A stretch of 64,000 nt of DNA from Bacteroidota bacterium. Its GTDB lineage: Bacteria; Bacteroidota; Bacteroidia; Chitinophagales; JADIYW01. The notes under the pieces are model-generated. The model worked only from the letters and a program-made list of their open reading frames with translations, was not told the origin of the DNA and made no database searches. The position numbers and the translations under genes are program-made. Shown piece after piece: positions 35,114 through 44,934 of the stretch; positions within the stretch are counted from its first letter, which is position 1, and every line of letters begins with the position of its first letter. Location of the stretch: contig JADIYW010000028.1 in assembly GCA_016705125.1 (NCBI GenBank), positions 1-64,000 on the forward strand, written 5' to 3'.

Positions 35114-36598
35114 TTACTTTTTTGTCATTTCATTTTTTGAAGGTATCAATATTGTAAAAATAGTTCCTTCATTTTCAGCAGAAACAAAACTAATACTACC
35201 TCCTATTTTTTCAATTATATTTTTTGACATAGCGAGTCCCAAGCCAGAGCCTGAATTTTTTGTGGTAAAATTAGGTACAAAAATACGATCCTTTTGATCA
35301 TTAGAAATACCTACACCATTATCTTTAATTGAAATTTTATAAAAATTATCTTTCGTTGATAAATCAATTTCTATAAACCCAATCCTACCTTCAGGAATAG
35401 CTTGAATAGCATTTTTTAGGATATTATTGAAAACCCGGGTAAGTTGGTTTTTATCACCAAACACAATAAATGGTTCACTTGGAAAGGATAAAATAATATC
35501 ATTTTTTCCGGGATCATTAAATAATTCAGCAGAAGATTTAAGAATTTTGGTCAAATTAATTTGTTCAAAATTATCACTAGGCATTTTTGCAAAATCCGAA
35601 AATGCAGAGGCAATATCGCTCAGAATATCGATTTGCTCAATCAACCTTCCCGTTACCTTTTCAGTCAATTCATTTACATCATCCCTTTTTTCATAAAGTG
35701 CCCTTTGCAAATGTTGGATGCTTAATTTCATTGGCGTTAAAGGATTTTTAATTTCATGTGCTACTTGTTTAGCCATTTCTCTCCAAGCAATTTCCCTTTC
35801 AGACTTTGCTAACAAGTCGGCACTCGTTTCCAATTCATTAATCATTCTATTGTATTCCTGAATCAGCAAACCAATTTCATCTTTTACTTCCCATTTGATA
35901 GGTAAATTGATTTTTCCAAATTGGACTTGCTTTAAGTTTTCAGTAATTAGGAATAAGGAATAAGTGATGGACCGAGAAAGCAATATAGCCAGAATTGAAG
36001 CCGCCATTATCATCAACAAATACACATTTATAATGGTGATGATAAAATAAGAAATATCTTCTTTTAAATTTTTCTCCCTACCATAATATGGGAAATTTAG
36101 ATAACCAAGTAATTTTCCCTCTTTGCTTTTCAGTGGCTGATAGGCTGACAAAAAGGCCAAATTACCTATTTTTTCATCGTGAAAGTATTTAGATTTATTT
36201 AAAAAAAACAGATTATAAAAAGCCTCAGAATTCATTTTATTCGAAATTAAACCCCTCTTAAAAATATCAGATTGAGATGAGACCAGTAAATTGCCCTGAA
36301 TATTAAAAACATTTAAGTCAACTGAATGAATTTCAGTTAATTCCTTAATATTTTCTTCTAAAAGCACTTGAAAAGCATTTGCATCATCTGATTTCACTGA
36401 TTCTGCAAGAATGTATCCAAGATCCTTTACAACTACATCTACTTTTTTAAATAATCGATTATTGTGGTAATTTTTATACTGGTTTTGGAAAAAATAAAGC
36501 GTTACAATACCTACAAAAAAGAGTGAAAAAATAACCAATAGAATCATAGACACCTGAATCCTTGATTGTAAGGTAATTGCACCAAATTCATCTTTCAA
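35114..36598 (-). CDS. NtrY-like sensor histidine kinase with HAMP domain
   Basis: 494 residues. An N-terminal transmembrane helix (~15-35), a ~140-residue periplasmic sensor domain and a second helix (~185-210) lead into a HAMP domain. Then come HisKA 'QVAHEIKNPLTPMKLSIQHL' and HATPase_c 'GSGLGLAMSKNIIEKIGG'. The 'NPLTPMKLS' H-box is typical of NtrY kinases. No cognate regulator is adjacent. Its ATG overlaps the stop of the large membrane protein (ATGA), and hemL starts 7 bases after its stop. Confidence 0.88.
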   Translation of the reverse strand: MKDEFGAITLQSRIQVSMILLVIFSLFFVGIVTLYFFQNQYKNYHNNRLFKKVDVVVKDLGYILAESVKSDDANAFQVLLEENIKELTEIHSVDLNVFNIQGNLLVSSQSDIFKRGLISNKMNSEAFYNLFFLNKSKYFHDEKIGNLAFLSAYQPLKSKEGKLLGYLNFPYYGREKNLKEDISYFIITIINVYLLMIMAASILAILLSRSITYSLFLITENLKQVQFGKINLPIKWEVKDEIGLLIQEYNRMINELETSADLLAKSEREIAWREMAKQVAHEIKNPLTPMKLSIQHLQRALYEKRDDVNELTEKVTGRLIEQIDILSDIASAFSDFAKMPSDNFEQINLTKILKSSAELFNDPGKNDIILSFPSEPFIVFGDKNQLTRVFNNILKNAIQAIPEGRIGFIEIDLSTKDNFYKISIKDNGVGISNDQKDRIFVPNFTTKNSGSGLGLAMSKNIIEKIGGSISFVSAENEGTIFTILIPSKNEMTKK

Positions 36599-38841
36599 TT
36601 CGGCATTCTTTTTCGAAACGGTCGTATGAGTGTGTAATCAAGTAAAAAATTGAAGAACAATAGAAAAAAGAAAATATATGAAAACGTAGAAAATTTGCTA
36701 TAAAAAGAAGCAGGTTTATTACTTATAATAAGGTGCTTTTGATTGACCGTATAAATTAGATGTTCGTAACCGTTTGCTTTCACAGAATAAAAATCCTTTT
36801 TTGTATTTGGGCGGAAATTAAAATTAGTATTATACTCATAATCGCCCAATTGAGATATTAGTTTTTGTCGATTATATAAGGCAAATGATTGATTTTCAAA
36901 TCGAGATTCATTAGAAACCTTTCCAGGATTCAACAATTCGGGATAAATACTATTGGAACCGAAAAATTTAGGAAAAATTTCGATGAACATAAAACCGGTT
37001 TCTCTTTTTTCATTATTATAAAAAAGAAATTTGCCTATATATTTACAACCCGATTTAGAGGTTGGGAAATAGAAAAAGTTTTCGGAAATTGCAATTTTAT
37101 CTGAAGAAATATAATTTTCATTAATTTCTACTAATGATTTTTCATTGGTTCCTTTTAACGGACGTCCATCTGTATTAAAAGCATAAATAAAATAATCATA
37201 TTTATTGGTGAAGAGGTTTAAATATTCTTTTATAACCCTTTGTTCTAGGTCAAAATTCGAAAAATAGGGGTTATTGAAATAATTAGAAACGAAATTATCC
37301 CCTTTCAACTTTTTACCTGATTCAATAAATGAAAACTCCTCTCCCATATCACGCTGAGAATCAATTTCTTTTAGGGTGTATTTTTTTCTGTCAATTTCTT
37401 TTTCTTTATTGTTAATAATAATAGTATAGGATAATAAGATGGAAATTAAAAATAAAGAAACTATGTTTCGAATAAATCCAAGTCTTAGTTGAACGGTAAA
37501 TAATTTTGAATTTAAATTAATGCTTATATAAAAAACGAATAGCCAAATTCCGTAAAATAAAATATCATTGATTTCTTTAAAAAACTTAAAATAATAACAA
37601 AGAGTGAAAGCAATTACAATATTAAAAGTTAAGATAATCCAATATATATATCCTTTTTTATTACTATTTATGTGCAAAATTTTTGAAGCAAAAAGTATAA
37701 TTAATGATTCAAGACAAAATGCCAATAGACCTATAAATGTATAAATATCAAAATGGTTAAAATTGGAAAAGTCGAAAGAAATAATTGAATCAAATACCAA
37801 ACTTTTGGTCATTCCAACCATTACAAAAAAGATAAAAAGAAAGATAGCTTGACTTAAAAAAAGCTTAAAAATCGTATTTAAACCAGGCCATGGTTTATTA
37901 CGCTTCAAAATGATTGCTTTTTTATACAATACTATTGTAATCCAAAGTAGCATAAAAAGTCGAAAAATTAAAACCCCCAAGGAATTTCCGTAAATAGGAC
38001 TTGCAAAAATATTAGGTAAAAAAACACCTGAAGATTTTGAAATAGGAAATAAATTGGTTTGTTGGATTATAAATTCAAATTCCACAAAAAACAAAATAAT
38101 AATGCCCAATGCAATAGGCAAGTTATTTCGGGAAAAGGCAAAATAATTAACCGCAAAATTTAAAGCAATAATTAGAAATATTACTCCAAAAAACTGCAAT
38201 AAATTACCCCAAAAAGTAGAAAGAATTGGGTTGAAGGCATTTGGACTTATTGAAAATAATGCTCTATTTTTAAAGTCATTTATGATAATCTCTGATTGTG
38301 CAAGATTTTCATTTACAATAATTACATTGCGTAATTTCGATTTTTCAAATAAAAAACCATCCTTAAAATACTTATTATTTATCTCATATTTATTATAAAT
38401 TGGTATTATTCCTAGGCAGTGAACACCAGGCTTTATTTCCCTTTTTATAATCTCATAATAGCCGTTTTCTAATTTGTAAAAATTAGGCAACGAATCCGAA
38501 AATTTTTCAATATTATTAGGTATAACTATATTATTGGTCCAAAAAACAGGAATATTATCCTTATAATAAACCATAAAAAGATGTGGATTGCCTTTATATT
38601 TTTTCCAAATTAAATCAGGAATTTTTTGAATTTCAATATTTTCAATTTGTCCCTTTTTAATAGTATCCAAAAAATGATTTAATTCTTCCTCTAAAGGATG
38701 GATTTTTTTTTCAATTTCAGATTTTGCATTGTTTAATTGGTAGGTATTTCCAAAATTTGAATTAAACAAATACCCAATAGCAATAAGACAAATGCCTAAA
38801 CAAAATAAAATAATAATTTTATGTTTTTTGAAAAATTCCAT
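36595..38841 (-). CDS. large multi-pass membrane protein of unknown function
   Basis: About 748 residues from the ATG at 38841; the longer frame from 38895 overlaps mazG and adds a charged, non-membrane extension. One N-terminal helix, an extracytoplasmic domain (~40-210), about eight transmembrane helices (~215-490), a second extracytoplasmic domain (~500-710) and a final helix near the C-terminus. This alternating build looks like a sensor or transport accessory protein without a kinase domain. It is translationally coupled to the NtrY-like kinase and may supply its signal. Family not recognised. Confidence 0.7.
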   Translation of the reverse strand: MEFFKKHKIIILFCLGICLIAIGYLFNSNFGNTYQLNNAKSEIEKKIHPLEEELNHFLDTIKKGQIENIEIQKIPDLIWKKYKGNPHLFMVYYKDNIPVFWTNNIVIPNNIEKFSDSLPNFYKLENGYYEIIKREIKPGVHCLGIIPIYNKYEINNKYFKDGFLFEKSKLRNVIIVNENLAQSEIIINDFKNRALFSISPNAFNPILSTFWGNLLQFFGVIFLIIALNFAVNYFAFSRNNLPIALGIIILFFVEFEFIIQQTNLFPISKSSGVFLPNIFASPIYGNSLGVLIFRLFMLLWITIVLYKKAIILKRNKPWPGLNTIFKLFLSQAIFLFIFFVMVGMTKSLVFDSIISFDFSNFNHFDIYTFIGLLAFCLESLIILFASKILHINSNKKGYIYWIILTFNIVIAFTLCYYFKFFKEINDILFYGIWLFVFYISINLNSKLFTVQLRLGFIRNIVSLFLISILLSYTIIINNKEKEIDRKKYTLKEIDSQRDMGEEFSFIESGKKLKGDNFVSNYFNNPYFSNFDLEQRVIKEYLNLFTNKYDYFIYAFNTDGRPLKGTNEKSLVEINENYISSDKIAISENFFYFPTSKSGCKYIGKFLFYNNEKRETGFMFIEIFPKFFGSNSIYPELLNPGKVSNESRFENQSFALYNRQKLISQLGDYEYNTNFNFRPNTKKDFYSVKANGYEHLIYTVNQKHLIISNKPASFYSKFSTFSYIFFFLLFFNFLLDYTLIRPFRKRMPN

Positions 38842-38864
38842 TTGTCTTTTTTGTTGCTTAAGTT

Positions 38865-39635
38865 TTATTTTGTTGCCAATTTTGCCATATTCCAAACCTC
38901 CTCTAAATCCACCAATTTCATTTCAGACATTTCCTTGTTTTCTTTTTTTACAAAATCTTCCATCCATTTAAATCGATTAACAAACTTATTATTTGTTTTA
39001 TCAAGCGCTTTTTCGGCATCCAAATTTAAAAATCGAGCATAATTTATGAGAGCAAAAAAAACATCGCCCAATTCCATTTCCATTTCTTCTAAATCATTTT
39101 GTTCAATTGCTTCTTGTAATTCTGAAAGCTCCTCTTCTACCTTCTCATACACTTGCTCTTTATTTTCCCAATCAAAACCAACAGATTTCACTTTCTCCTG
39201 TATTCGCTGTGCTTTCACCATTGGTGCCATCGACCGAGGAACGCCCTCCAAAACCGATTTTTTCCCTTCCTTCATTTTTAAAGCCTCCCAATTTCTAGCC
39301 ACTTCTTCCTCATCAGCCACTATTGTATTGCCATAAATATGGGGATGCCGATAAATTAGTTTTTCCTTTATGCTAGTCAAAACATCAGTAATATCGAATG
39401 CATTTTGTTCGCTTGCAATTTTTGAATAAAAGATTAAATGAAGCATAATATCGCCCAATTCTTCTTTAATTGCAACCAAATCATCCACAATTATAGCATC
39501 CGAAAGCTCATATGTTTCCTCAATAGTCAGTTTTCTCAAACTTGCAATAGTCTGCTTTTTATCCCAAGGACATTCGGCCCTTAGTCTATCCATAACATCT
39601 AGTAAATCTTCAAAAGCCTTTAATCTTGGATCCAT
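38865..39635 (-). CDS. mazG: MazG family nucleoside triphosphate pyrophosphohydrolase
   Basis: Hydrolyses NTPs/dNTPs to monophosphates and PPi, a house-cleaning role. 256 residues with the two tandem MazG domains of the E. coli type. The first has 'CPWDKKQTIASLRKLTIEE' and 'EELGDIMLHLIFYSKIA'; the second 'EKVEEELSELQEAIEQ' and 'MELGDVFFALINYARFL' (EExxE...ExxD Mg2+ sites). It heads the eight-gene minus-strand operon; the next gene starts 23 bases later. Confidence 0.93.
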   Translation of the reverse strand: MDPRLKAFEDLLDVMDRLRAECPWDKKQTIASLRKLTIEETYELSDAIIVDDLVAIKEELGDIMLHLIFYSKIASEQNAFDITDVLTSIKEKLIYRHPHIYGNTIVADEEEVARNWEALKMKEGKKSVLEGVPRSMAPMVKAQRIQEKVKSVGFDWENKEQVYEKVEEELSELQEAIEQNDLEEMEMELGDVFFALINYARFLNLDAEKALDKTNNKFVNRFKWMEDFVKKENKEMSEMKLVDLEEVWNMAKLATK

Positions 39636-39787
39636 AATAATAAAAATAAACCGTAAAATGTTGTAATACTGACCAAAGATGCGAAAATAAATTTATAATT
39701 GAAAAAAGGTATAAAATCAAATAAATTTAAACAATTTTACTCTTTTAATTTTATAGATAATTGTTCCTTACTCAAATTTTGCAAACT

Positions 39788-40192
39788 ATGGTTATAAAAA
39801 ATTTATTACGAAATCAAAATTGGAGTCCAATTATACAGGCATTGCTATCATTAATTTTATCCTTCTTTCTTTTAATGGGGAGTTCTTTTTTTAGTCAATC
39901 CGCTCAAATTATTTGGAATCTATCATTGGCACCACTACTTTTATTTGGTTTTTTGAATCCACTCTGTTTCGTATTTTTTTCTACTTCCAAAAAATATATC
40001 CCGCTCTCCTTTTTAGTATTTTTTATTTTGATAAGTATAAATTTTACTATCGGTAGCCAAATTACCGATAACTTTAAAGGAAATTACAATGAAAACATGC
40101 TTGTTTACCAACTTTTGGTATTATTTTTCTTTCTAATTTATATAATCGCAGGCCTTTTTAAAGGTATTGTTTATATTTTAGAGAACAATTAA
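39788..40192 (+). CDS. small hypothetical membrane protein
   Basis: 134 residues from the ATG at 39788; the frame is open back to a TTG at 39761, which is less likely. Four hydrophobic helices are predicted (about residues 18-38, 45-68, 72-92 and 108-130). No motif is recognised. It is divergent from mazG and its stop overlaps the stop of the convergent gene by four bases. Confidence 0.6.
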   Translation: MVIKNLLRNQNWSPIIQALLSLILSFFLLMGSSFFSQSAQIIWNLSLAPLLLFGFLNPLCFVFFSTSKKYIPLSFLVFFILISINFTIGSQITDNFKGNYNENMLVYQLLVLFFFLIYIIAGLFKGIVYILENN

Positions 40193-40662
40193 ATCCTAAT
40201 CGTTTTTAGAGGAGGAGTAGATTCTTCTTTTTTATTAGGTTCCTTTATGGGCTTATCTTTTAAATTTGGTTCTGGCTCATCCATAAATTCCTCAAAATTT
40301 AAACCATTCAAATTTAATCCTTGAAAAAATTGATTAAATAAATTGAACATCAATCCAATATTTTCACCACCAATTTCGATTGGTTTTTCATTAAAAGTAT
40401 CTTCAAATTGGGAAAAAGGGCTTTTCATTCCAAAGTCATTAAAAAATTGTTCTAAAACGAAATCAATATTATCAGAAGAATCTGCCATACTTTTTAGCGA
40501 ATCGCCAAAAAAATAAGAAAAGGATTTAACGAAACCATTGGTATCGTTAATAATAGTATCAAACGAATAAAACTTAGAATTCTCGATTTTATTTGAATTG
40601 CTTTGAGCAAAAGTACTTAGGTTTATAACAGAAATAAAAGCAATAATCAACCGTAATTTCAT
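40189..40662 (-). CDS. hypothetical secreted protein
   Basis: 157 residues with a signal peptide (residues 1-19, ending 'NLSTFAQS'). The mature part is acidic and Phe-rich ('YFFGDSLKSMADSSDNIDF', 'LMFNLFNQFFQGLNLNGLNF') and ends in a Pro/Glu/Lys tail. No family recognised. It is divergent from the RprX-like kinase gene, 131 bases away, and convergent with the small membrane protein. Confidence 0.55.
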   Translation of the reverse strand: MKLRLIIAFISVINLSTFAQSNSNKIENSKFYSFDTIINDTNGFVKSFSYFFGDSLKSMADSSDNIDFVLEQFFNDFGMKSPFSQFEDTFNEKPIEIGGENIGLMFNLFNQFFQGLNLNGLNFEEFMDEPEPNLKDKPIKEPNKKEESTPPLKTIRI

Positions 40663-40793
40663 AGCAAAATATTTAAAGCAAAAATAAAGAAATAAAAAAT
40701 ATTGTGAAAAAAAATAGCAAATTTTAACGATAAAAAGTCGTTAAACCTTTGTTAATATATATAAATACCCTCAAATTTGCCTATTTTTGATTT

Positions 40794-42059
40794 ATGTCAA
40801 GAGCATCCATAAGAACAATTATTTTATTTGCTTTAATATCCATAATTGGAATAGTAGCCATTCAGGTATATTGGATGCAACAAGCCTTGAGTTTGCAAGA
40901 AAAGCAATTTGATCACCGAATAAGAATTGCCCTTTATGGGGCTGCTGATGAATTAATTAGTCAAACCAAAGGATCGCAAGTTTTGTTGGAAACCATAAAT
41001 AGAGTCTATTCAAATTATTATACCATCGACTTTAGTGCTCCCGTAAAAACTAAAGAACTAGAACAAATATTGTTAACTAGTTTCCAGAATCAAAATTTAA
41101 ACGTCGATTTTGAATATGGCATATTCGACTGTACTGATGAAAGGATTTTATATGGACGACTTGTAAAAATAGAAGAGAAATTAAAGGATCGTGCTGTCGT
41201 TTTTGATTTAGATGGTGCTGAAAATTATTATATCGGTATATTGTTCCCAACACAAAGAAGTTTCCTTTTAAATCAAATAAATATTTGGATATTTTTCACT
41301 GCGGTATTATTGCTTGTAATTTTGTTTTTCACCTATACCATTTGGACAATTTTGAAACATCGAAGATTATCTGAAGTGAAAAATGATTTTATTAATAATA
41401 TGACGCATGAATTTAAAACCCCTATTTCAACTATTGCCTTATCAAGCGAAGTGCTTCTGAAAGACAATATTATGGACAATCCAGAAAGATTTAGACACTA
41501 TGTAAAAATAATAAATGAAGAAAATAAAAGATTAAAAGGGCATGTAGAATCGGTTTTACAAATTGCATTATTCGACAATAAAAAAATTGGATTTAATCGT
41601 AAAGATTTGAATATAAATGATATCCTTCAAAATATATCCAAAAATATGCAACCTAGATTAGATGAAAAATCAGGCAATCTAAACTTGGAATTTATGGCAC
41701 AAAACCCTATTGTTAGTGGTGATGAAAACCATTTAACAAATGTATTTTATAATATCCTAGATAATGCAATAAAGTATTGCGACAAAATACCCGAAATTAG
41801 AATATCCACCATTAATTTAAAAAAATATATTTCTATTGAAATTAGTGATAATGGAAAAGGGATGAAAAAAGAAAATTCGAAACAAATTTTCGAAAAATTT
41901 TACCGAGTTCCAAGTGGCAATGTACATGATGTAAAGGGATTTGGGATAGGTTTGTTTTATGTAAAACAAATAGTTGACGAACATAAAGGAAAAATCAAAG
42001 TAAAAAGTGTGCTTGGAAAAGGCACCATTTTTAGAATTTATTTACCGACAAAACAATAA
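40794..42059 (+). CDS. sensor histidine kinase, RprX-like
   Basis: 421 residues: transmembrane helices at ~9-27 and ~160-183 flank a periplasmic sensor domain, followed by HisKA 'NNMTHEFKTPISTIALSSE' (phospho-His) and HATPase_c 'ILDNAIKYCDKIPE', 'ISDNGKGMKKENS', 'GFGIGLFYVKQIVDEH'. The N-terminal pattern ('VYWMQQALSLQEKQFDHRI') is that of Bacteroides RprX, which with RprY responds to envelope and other stress. The regulator gene follows after 2 bases. Confidence 0.9.
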   Translation: MSRASIRTIILFALISIIGIVAIQVYWMQQALSLQEKQFDHRIRIALYGAADELISQTKGSQVLLETINRVYSNYYTIDFSAPVKTKELEQILLTSFQNQNLNVDFEYGIFDCTDERILYGRLVKIEEKLKDRAVVFDLDGAENYYIGILFPTQRSFLLNQINIWIFFTAVLLLVILFFTYTIWTILKHRRLSEVKNDFINNMTHEFKTPISTIALSSEVLLKDNIMDNPERFRHYVKIINEENKRLKGHVESVLQIALFDNKKIGFNRKDLNINDILQNISKNMQPRLDEKSGNLNLEFMAQNPIVSGDENHLTNVFYNILDNAIKYCDKIPEIRISTINLKKYISIEISDNGKGMKKENSKQIFEKFYRVPSGNVHDVKGFGIGLFYVKQIVDEHKGKIKVKSVLGKGTIFRIYLPTKQ

Positions 42060-42061
42060 TT

Positions 42062-42754
42062 ATGGAAAGAAAACCAAGAATACTATTTATAGAAGATGAC
42101 CCCAATTTAGCATTCGTAATTAAAGACAATTTAATTGAAAATGGCTATAAAGTAGATCATTTCGACAATGGTGAAGATGGTGAAAATGCTTTTTTTGCAA
42201 AACAATACGACCTTTGTTTATTCGATATTATGTTACCCAAAAAAGACGGATTTTCGGTAGCAGAAACCATTCGCAAGAAAGACCAGAAAACACCTATTAT
42301 CTTTTTATCTGCCAAAGAACAACAAGAGGACAAAAATTTTGGTCTACGCATTGGAGCCGATGATTATATTACCAAGCCGTTTGATTTTGATGAATTATTG
42401 CTTAGGGTTCAAAACCAAATAAAAAGGACAATGTCCAACATTAACCAGGGCACTATGCTTCGAATTGGAAATTATGCATTGAACGTTGCTGATTTAGAAT
42501 TAGATTTGAATGGTACAAAAACCAAACTCACCAAAAAAGAAGCTGGGTTACTTCAGTATTTGCACCAACACCTCAACCAAACCCTAAAGCGTGATGACAT
42601 TTTAATGAAAATATGGGGTGATGATGATTATTTTGTTGGAAGAAGTATGGATGTTTTTATCACCAAACTGCGCAAATATTTAAAAGATGACCCAAGAATT
42701 GAAATCGTAAATATACATGGAGTAGGTTTTAAATTATTGATAAAAGAATCCTAA
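42062..42754 (+). CDS. OmpR-family response regulator, RprY-like
   Basis: 230 residues. Receiver with 'LFIEDDPNLAFVI' (acidic pair), 'DLCLFDIMLPKKDGF' (phospho-Asp) and 'DDYITKPFDFDEL' (Lys). The winged-helix effector domain ends 'EIVNIHGVGFKLLIKE'. It is the partner of the upstream kinase, 2 bases away, and leads into asparaginase with only 4 bases between, so the asparaginase gene is probably co-transcribed. Confidence 0.93.
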   Translation: MERKPRILFIEDDPNLAFVIKDNLIENGYKVDHFDNGEDGENAFFAKQYDLCLFDIMLPKKDGFSVAETIRKKDQKTPIIFLSAKEQQEDKNFGLRIGADDYITKPFDFDELLLRVQNQIKRTMSNINQGTMLRIGNYALNVADLELDLNGTKTKLTKKEAGLLQYLHQHLNQTLKRDDILMKIWGDDDYFVGRSMDVFITKLRKYLKDDPRIEIVNIHGVGFKLLIKES

Positions 42755-42758
42755 TATT

Positions 42759-43781
42759 TTGACAAAACCAGCCATTTTATTAATTTACACTGGTGGTACT
42801 ATCGGCATGATGGCCGATAAAATATCGAATGCGTTAAAGCCAATAAGTCACCATAATTTGTTGCAAAACATTCCTGAGATAAGTAAATTTAATTTTGAAG
42901 TAGATATTGTATCCCTTCCAAATCCTATAGATAGTAGCGAAATGGCACCTAAGCATTGGGTAGAAATAGCCGAAATAATTGGCAATAAATACGAACAATA
43001 TACAGGATTTGTAATTTTACATGGGTCCGATACAATGGCGTATACTGCAAGTGCGCTTAGTTTTATGTTTGAAAACCTGAGCAAACCAGTAATATTAACA
43101 GGGTCGCAATTACCTATTGGATTCATTAGATCCGATGGTAGAGAGAATTTGCTTTCAGCCATTGAAATAGCCGCTGCTCATCGCAAAAACAGACCCATCA
43201 TTCAAGAAGTGGCTATTTATTTTGAATACTATTTATATCGGGGAAATAGAAGCACGAAATTTAATGCGGAACAATTTGAGGCATTCGATTCACCCAATTA
43301 CCCAGTTTTAGCAGAGGCTGGTGTAAATATCCGCTATTTCGACAACTTACCACCAAAACACAATCCTAATAAATTTGTTATCCATAAGCATTTTTCGAAT
43401 GAAGTAATATCTATAAAATTATTTCCTGGCATTAACAGTTCCTATATAAAAACAATCTTAAGTCTTGAAAATTTAAAAGGCGTTATAATAGAAACGTTTG
43501 GCTCAGGCAATGCGCCAATAAACGAAATGTTTATAGGGCTATTGAAAAGTGCTATTGCTCGTGGAGTAATAATTTGCAATGTATCACAATGTTTGAAAGG
43601 AAGTGTAAATCAAGGCCAATATGAAACAAGTATAATTCTTGAAAAAATTGGGGTTATAAGTGGACATAATATGACATTTGAATCTGCAATTACAAAATTA
43701 ATGTATTTAATAGGCCAAGGATATAGCAATAGCAAAGTAAAAACCCTATTTCAGAAAAACATTAGAGGAGAACTAGGTTAA
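42759..43781 (+). CDS. ansA: L-asparaginase, type I
   Basis: Hydrolyses asparagine to aspartate and ammonia in the cytoplasm. 340 residues. The first catalytic Thr is in 'LLIYTGGTIGMM', the second Thr-Asp pair in 'FVILHGSDTMAYTASALS', with the supporting segment 'GFIRSDGRENLLSAIE'. No signal peptide, as in the type I enzyme. The start must be the TTG at 42759, because no ATG or GTG lies upstream of the essential N-terminal strand in frame. Confidence 0.9.
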   Translation: MTKPAILLIYTGGTIGMMADKISNALKPISHHNLLQNIPEISKFNFEVDIVSLPNPIDSSEMAPKHWVEIAEIIGNKYEQYTGFVILHGSDTMAYTASALSFMFENLSKPVILTGSQLPIGFIRSDGRENLLSAIEIAAAHRKNRPIIQEVAIYFEYYLYRGNRSTKFNAEQFEAFDSPNYPVLAEAGVNIRYFDNLPPKHNPNKFVIHKHFSNEVISIKLFPGINSSYIKTILSLENLKGVIIETFGSGNAPINEMFIGLLKSAIARGVIICNVSQCLKGSVNQGQYETSIILEKIGVISGHNMTFESAITKLMYLIGQGYSNSKVKTLFQKNIRGELG

Positions 43782-43913
43782 AAAATCCAACCAAAAAATG
43801 AAAAATTGCTTCAAACAAAAATAAAGTACCTAATTATTATAATATTAATAAAAAAAATACTTTATTTGAATTGATAATATTTTTATTTCAAATGGAAATT
43901 ATATAGTTGAATT

Positions 43914-44861
43914 ATGTCCAAAATTGCTTTCTTAATCAATAGACTTATTAAAAATTATGATGCCATTTTAAAGGATATCCAAAATACCTTTGCAGAAACG
44001 GATTATCAATTATATTTTTCTGATTTTTCGGGTCATTTAGTTGATCTAGCTCAAAAAGCACTTAAGGATGGAAAAAATACCATTATAACAGTTGGTGGTG
44101 ATGGCACACATAATGAAGTTATTAATGGTGTATTAGCGCATTTCAAAATTGGAAACAATAGTGAAATTGAAAGCTATGATTTAGAAAATTTAAAAAAAAT
44201 AAGATTAGGCCTCTATCCAGCTGGTACGGGCAATGATTTCTCAAAATCGATAAATATAAAACCAAACGCTTTACAATTAAAAAATGAAATTGCAAATGGA
44301 AAATCAAGGCTCTTAGATTTGGGATGGACAAGTTTTACCGACAAACAGAATAAGCCAACCAATCGATTTTTTATAAATATTACAGATGTTGGAATGGGCG
44401 GCGAAGTAGCTCGAAAACTAGAAAATAAAATTCCTTTATTAAGCAATAAAACCCAGTATGCTATTCGAATAGTAAGCACTTTTTTAACCTACAAAAAAGC
44501 ATCAATCCAAGCGAAAAGTGAAAATTATGATTGGAAAGGGCAGGTTATGAATTTTATTGTTGCCAATGGCAAATGGTTTGGAAATGGTTTGGGTGTAGCC
44601 CCAGATGCAGTATTGGATGATGGTTTTTTTGAAATTGCCATTTTGGGTGATATAGGCCTTCTAGACTATTTAAAACATTTGGATACCGTAAAAAAGGGAG
44701 AAAAGGTAATACACCCAGAAGTAAATTACAATAGATTTAAAGAAATTACCATTACCTCTGGGGATGGAAGCAGTGTACCAATCGATATGGATGGTGAATT
44801 CGTAGGCTATGCACCACTTACCCTTAAAAACATTCCTCAGACAATAAATTTTATTTGTTAA
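43914..44861 (+). CDS. diacylglycerol/lipid kinase family protein
   Basis: 315 residues with the DAGK catalytic fold: 'ITVGGDGTHNEVINGVL' is the Gly-rich nucleotide-binding loop (GGDGT) and 'LGLYPAGTGNDFSKSINI' the second conserved block. A C-terminal beta-domain with 'SVPIDMDGEFVGYAPLT' follows. Relatives (DgkB, YegS) phosphorylate diacylglycerol or related lipids with ATP at the inner membrane. Substrate not determinable. Single gene with 130 non-coding bases before it. Confidence 0.88.
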   Translation: MSKIAFLINRLIKNYDAILKDIQNTFAETDYQLYFSDFSGHLVDLAQKALKDGKNTIITVGGDGTHNEVINGVLAHFKIGNNSEIESYDLENLKKIRLGLYPAGTGNDFSKSINIKPNALQLKNEIANGKSRLLDLGWTSFTDKQNKPTNRFFINITDVGMGGEVARKLENKIPLLSNKTQYAIRIVSTFLTYKKASIQAKSENYDWKGQVMNFIVANGKWFGNGLGVAPDAVLDDGFFEIAILGDIGLLDYLKHLDTVKKGEKVIHPEVNYNRFKEITITSGDGSSVPIDMDGEFVGYAPLTLKNIPQTINFIC

Positions 44862-44934
44862 GATTTTTTTAGCTATAAATAAATCCAAAATAATTGCAAT
44901 CGAAAAGCAATTAATAAATAAAAATCCAATAAAT

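Noticed and set aside
34706..35140. 144-codon plus-strand frame over hemL
   Set aside because: Antisense shadow of a well-conserved gene with no start signal.
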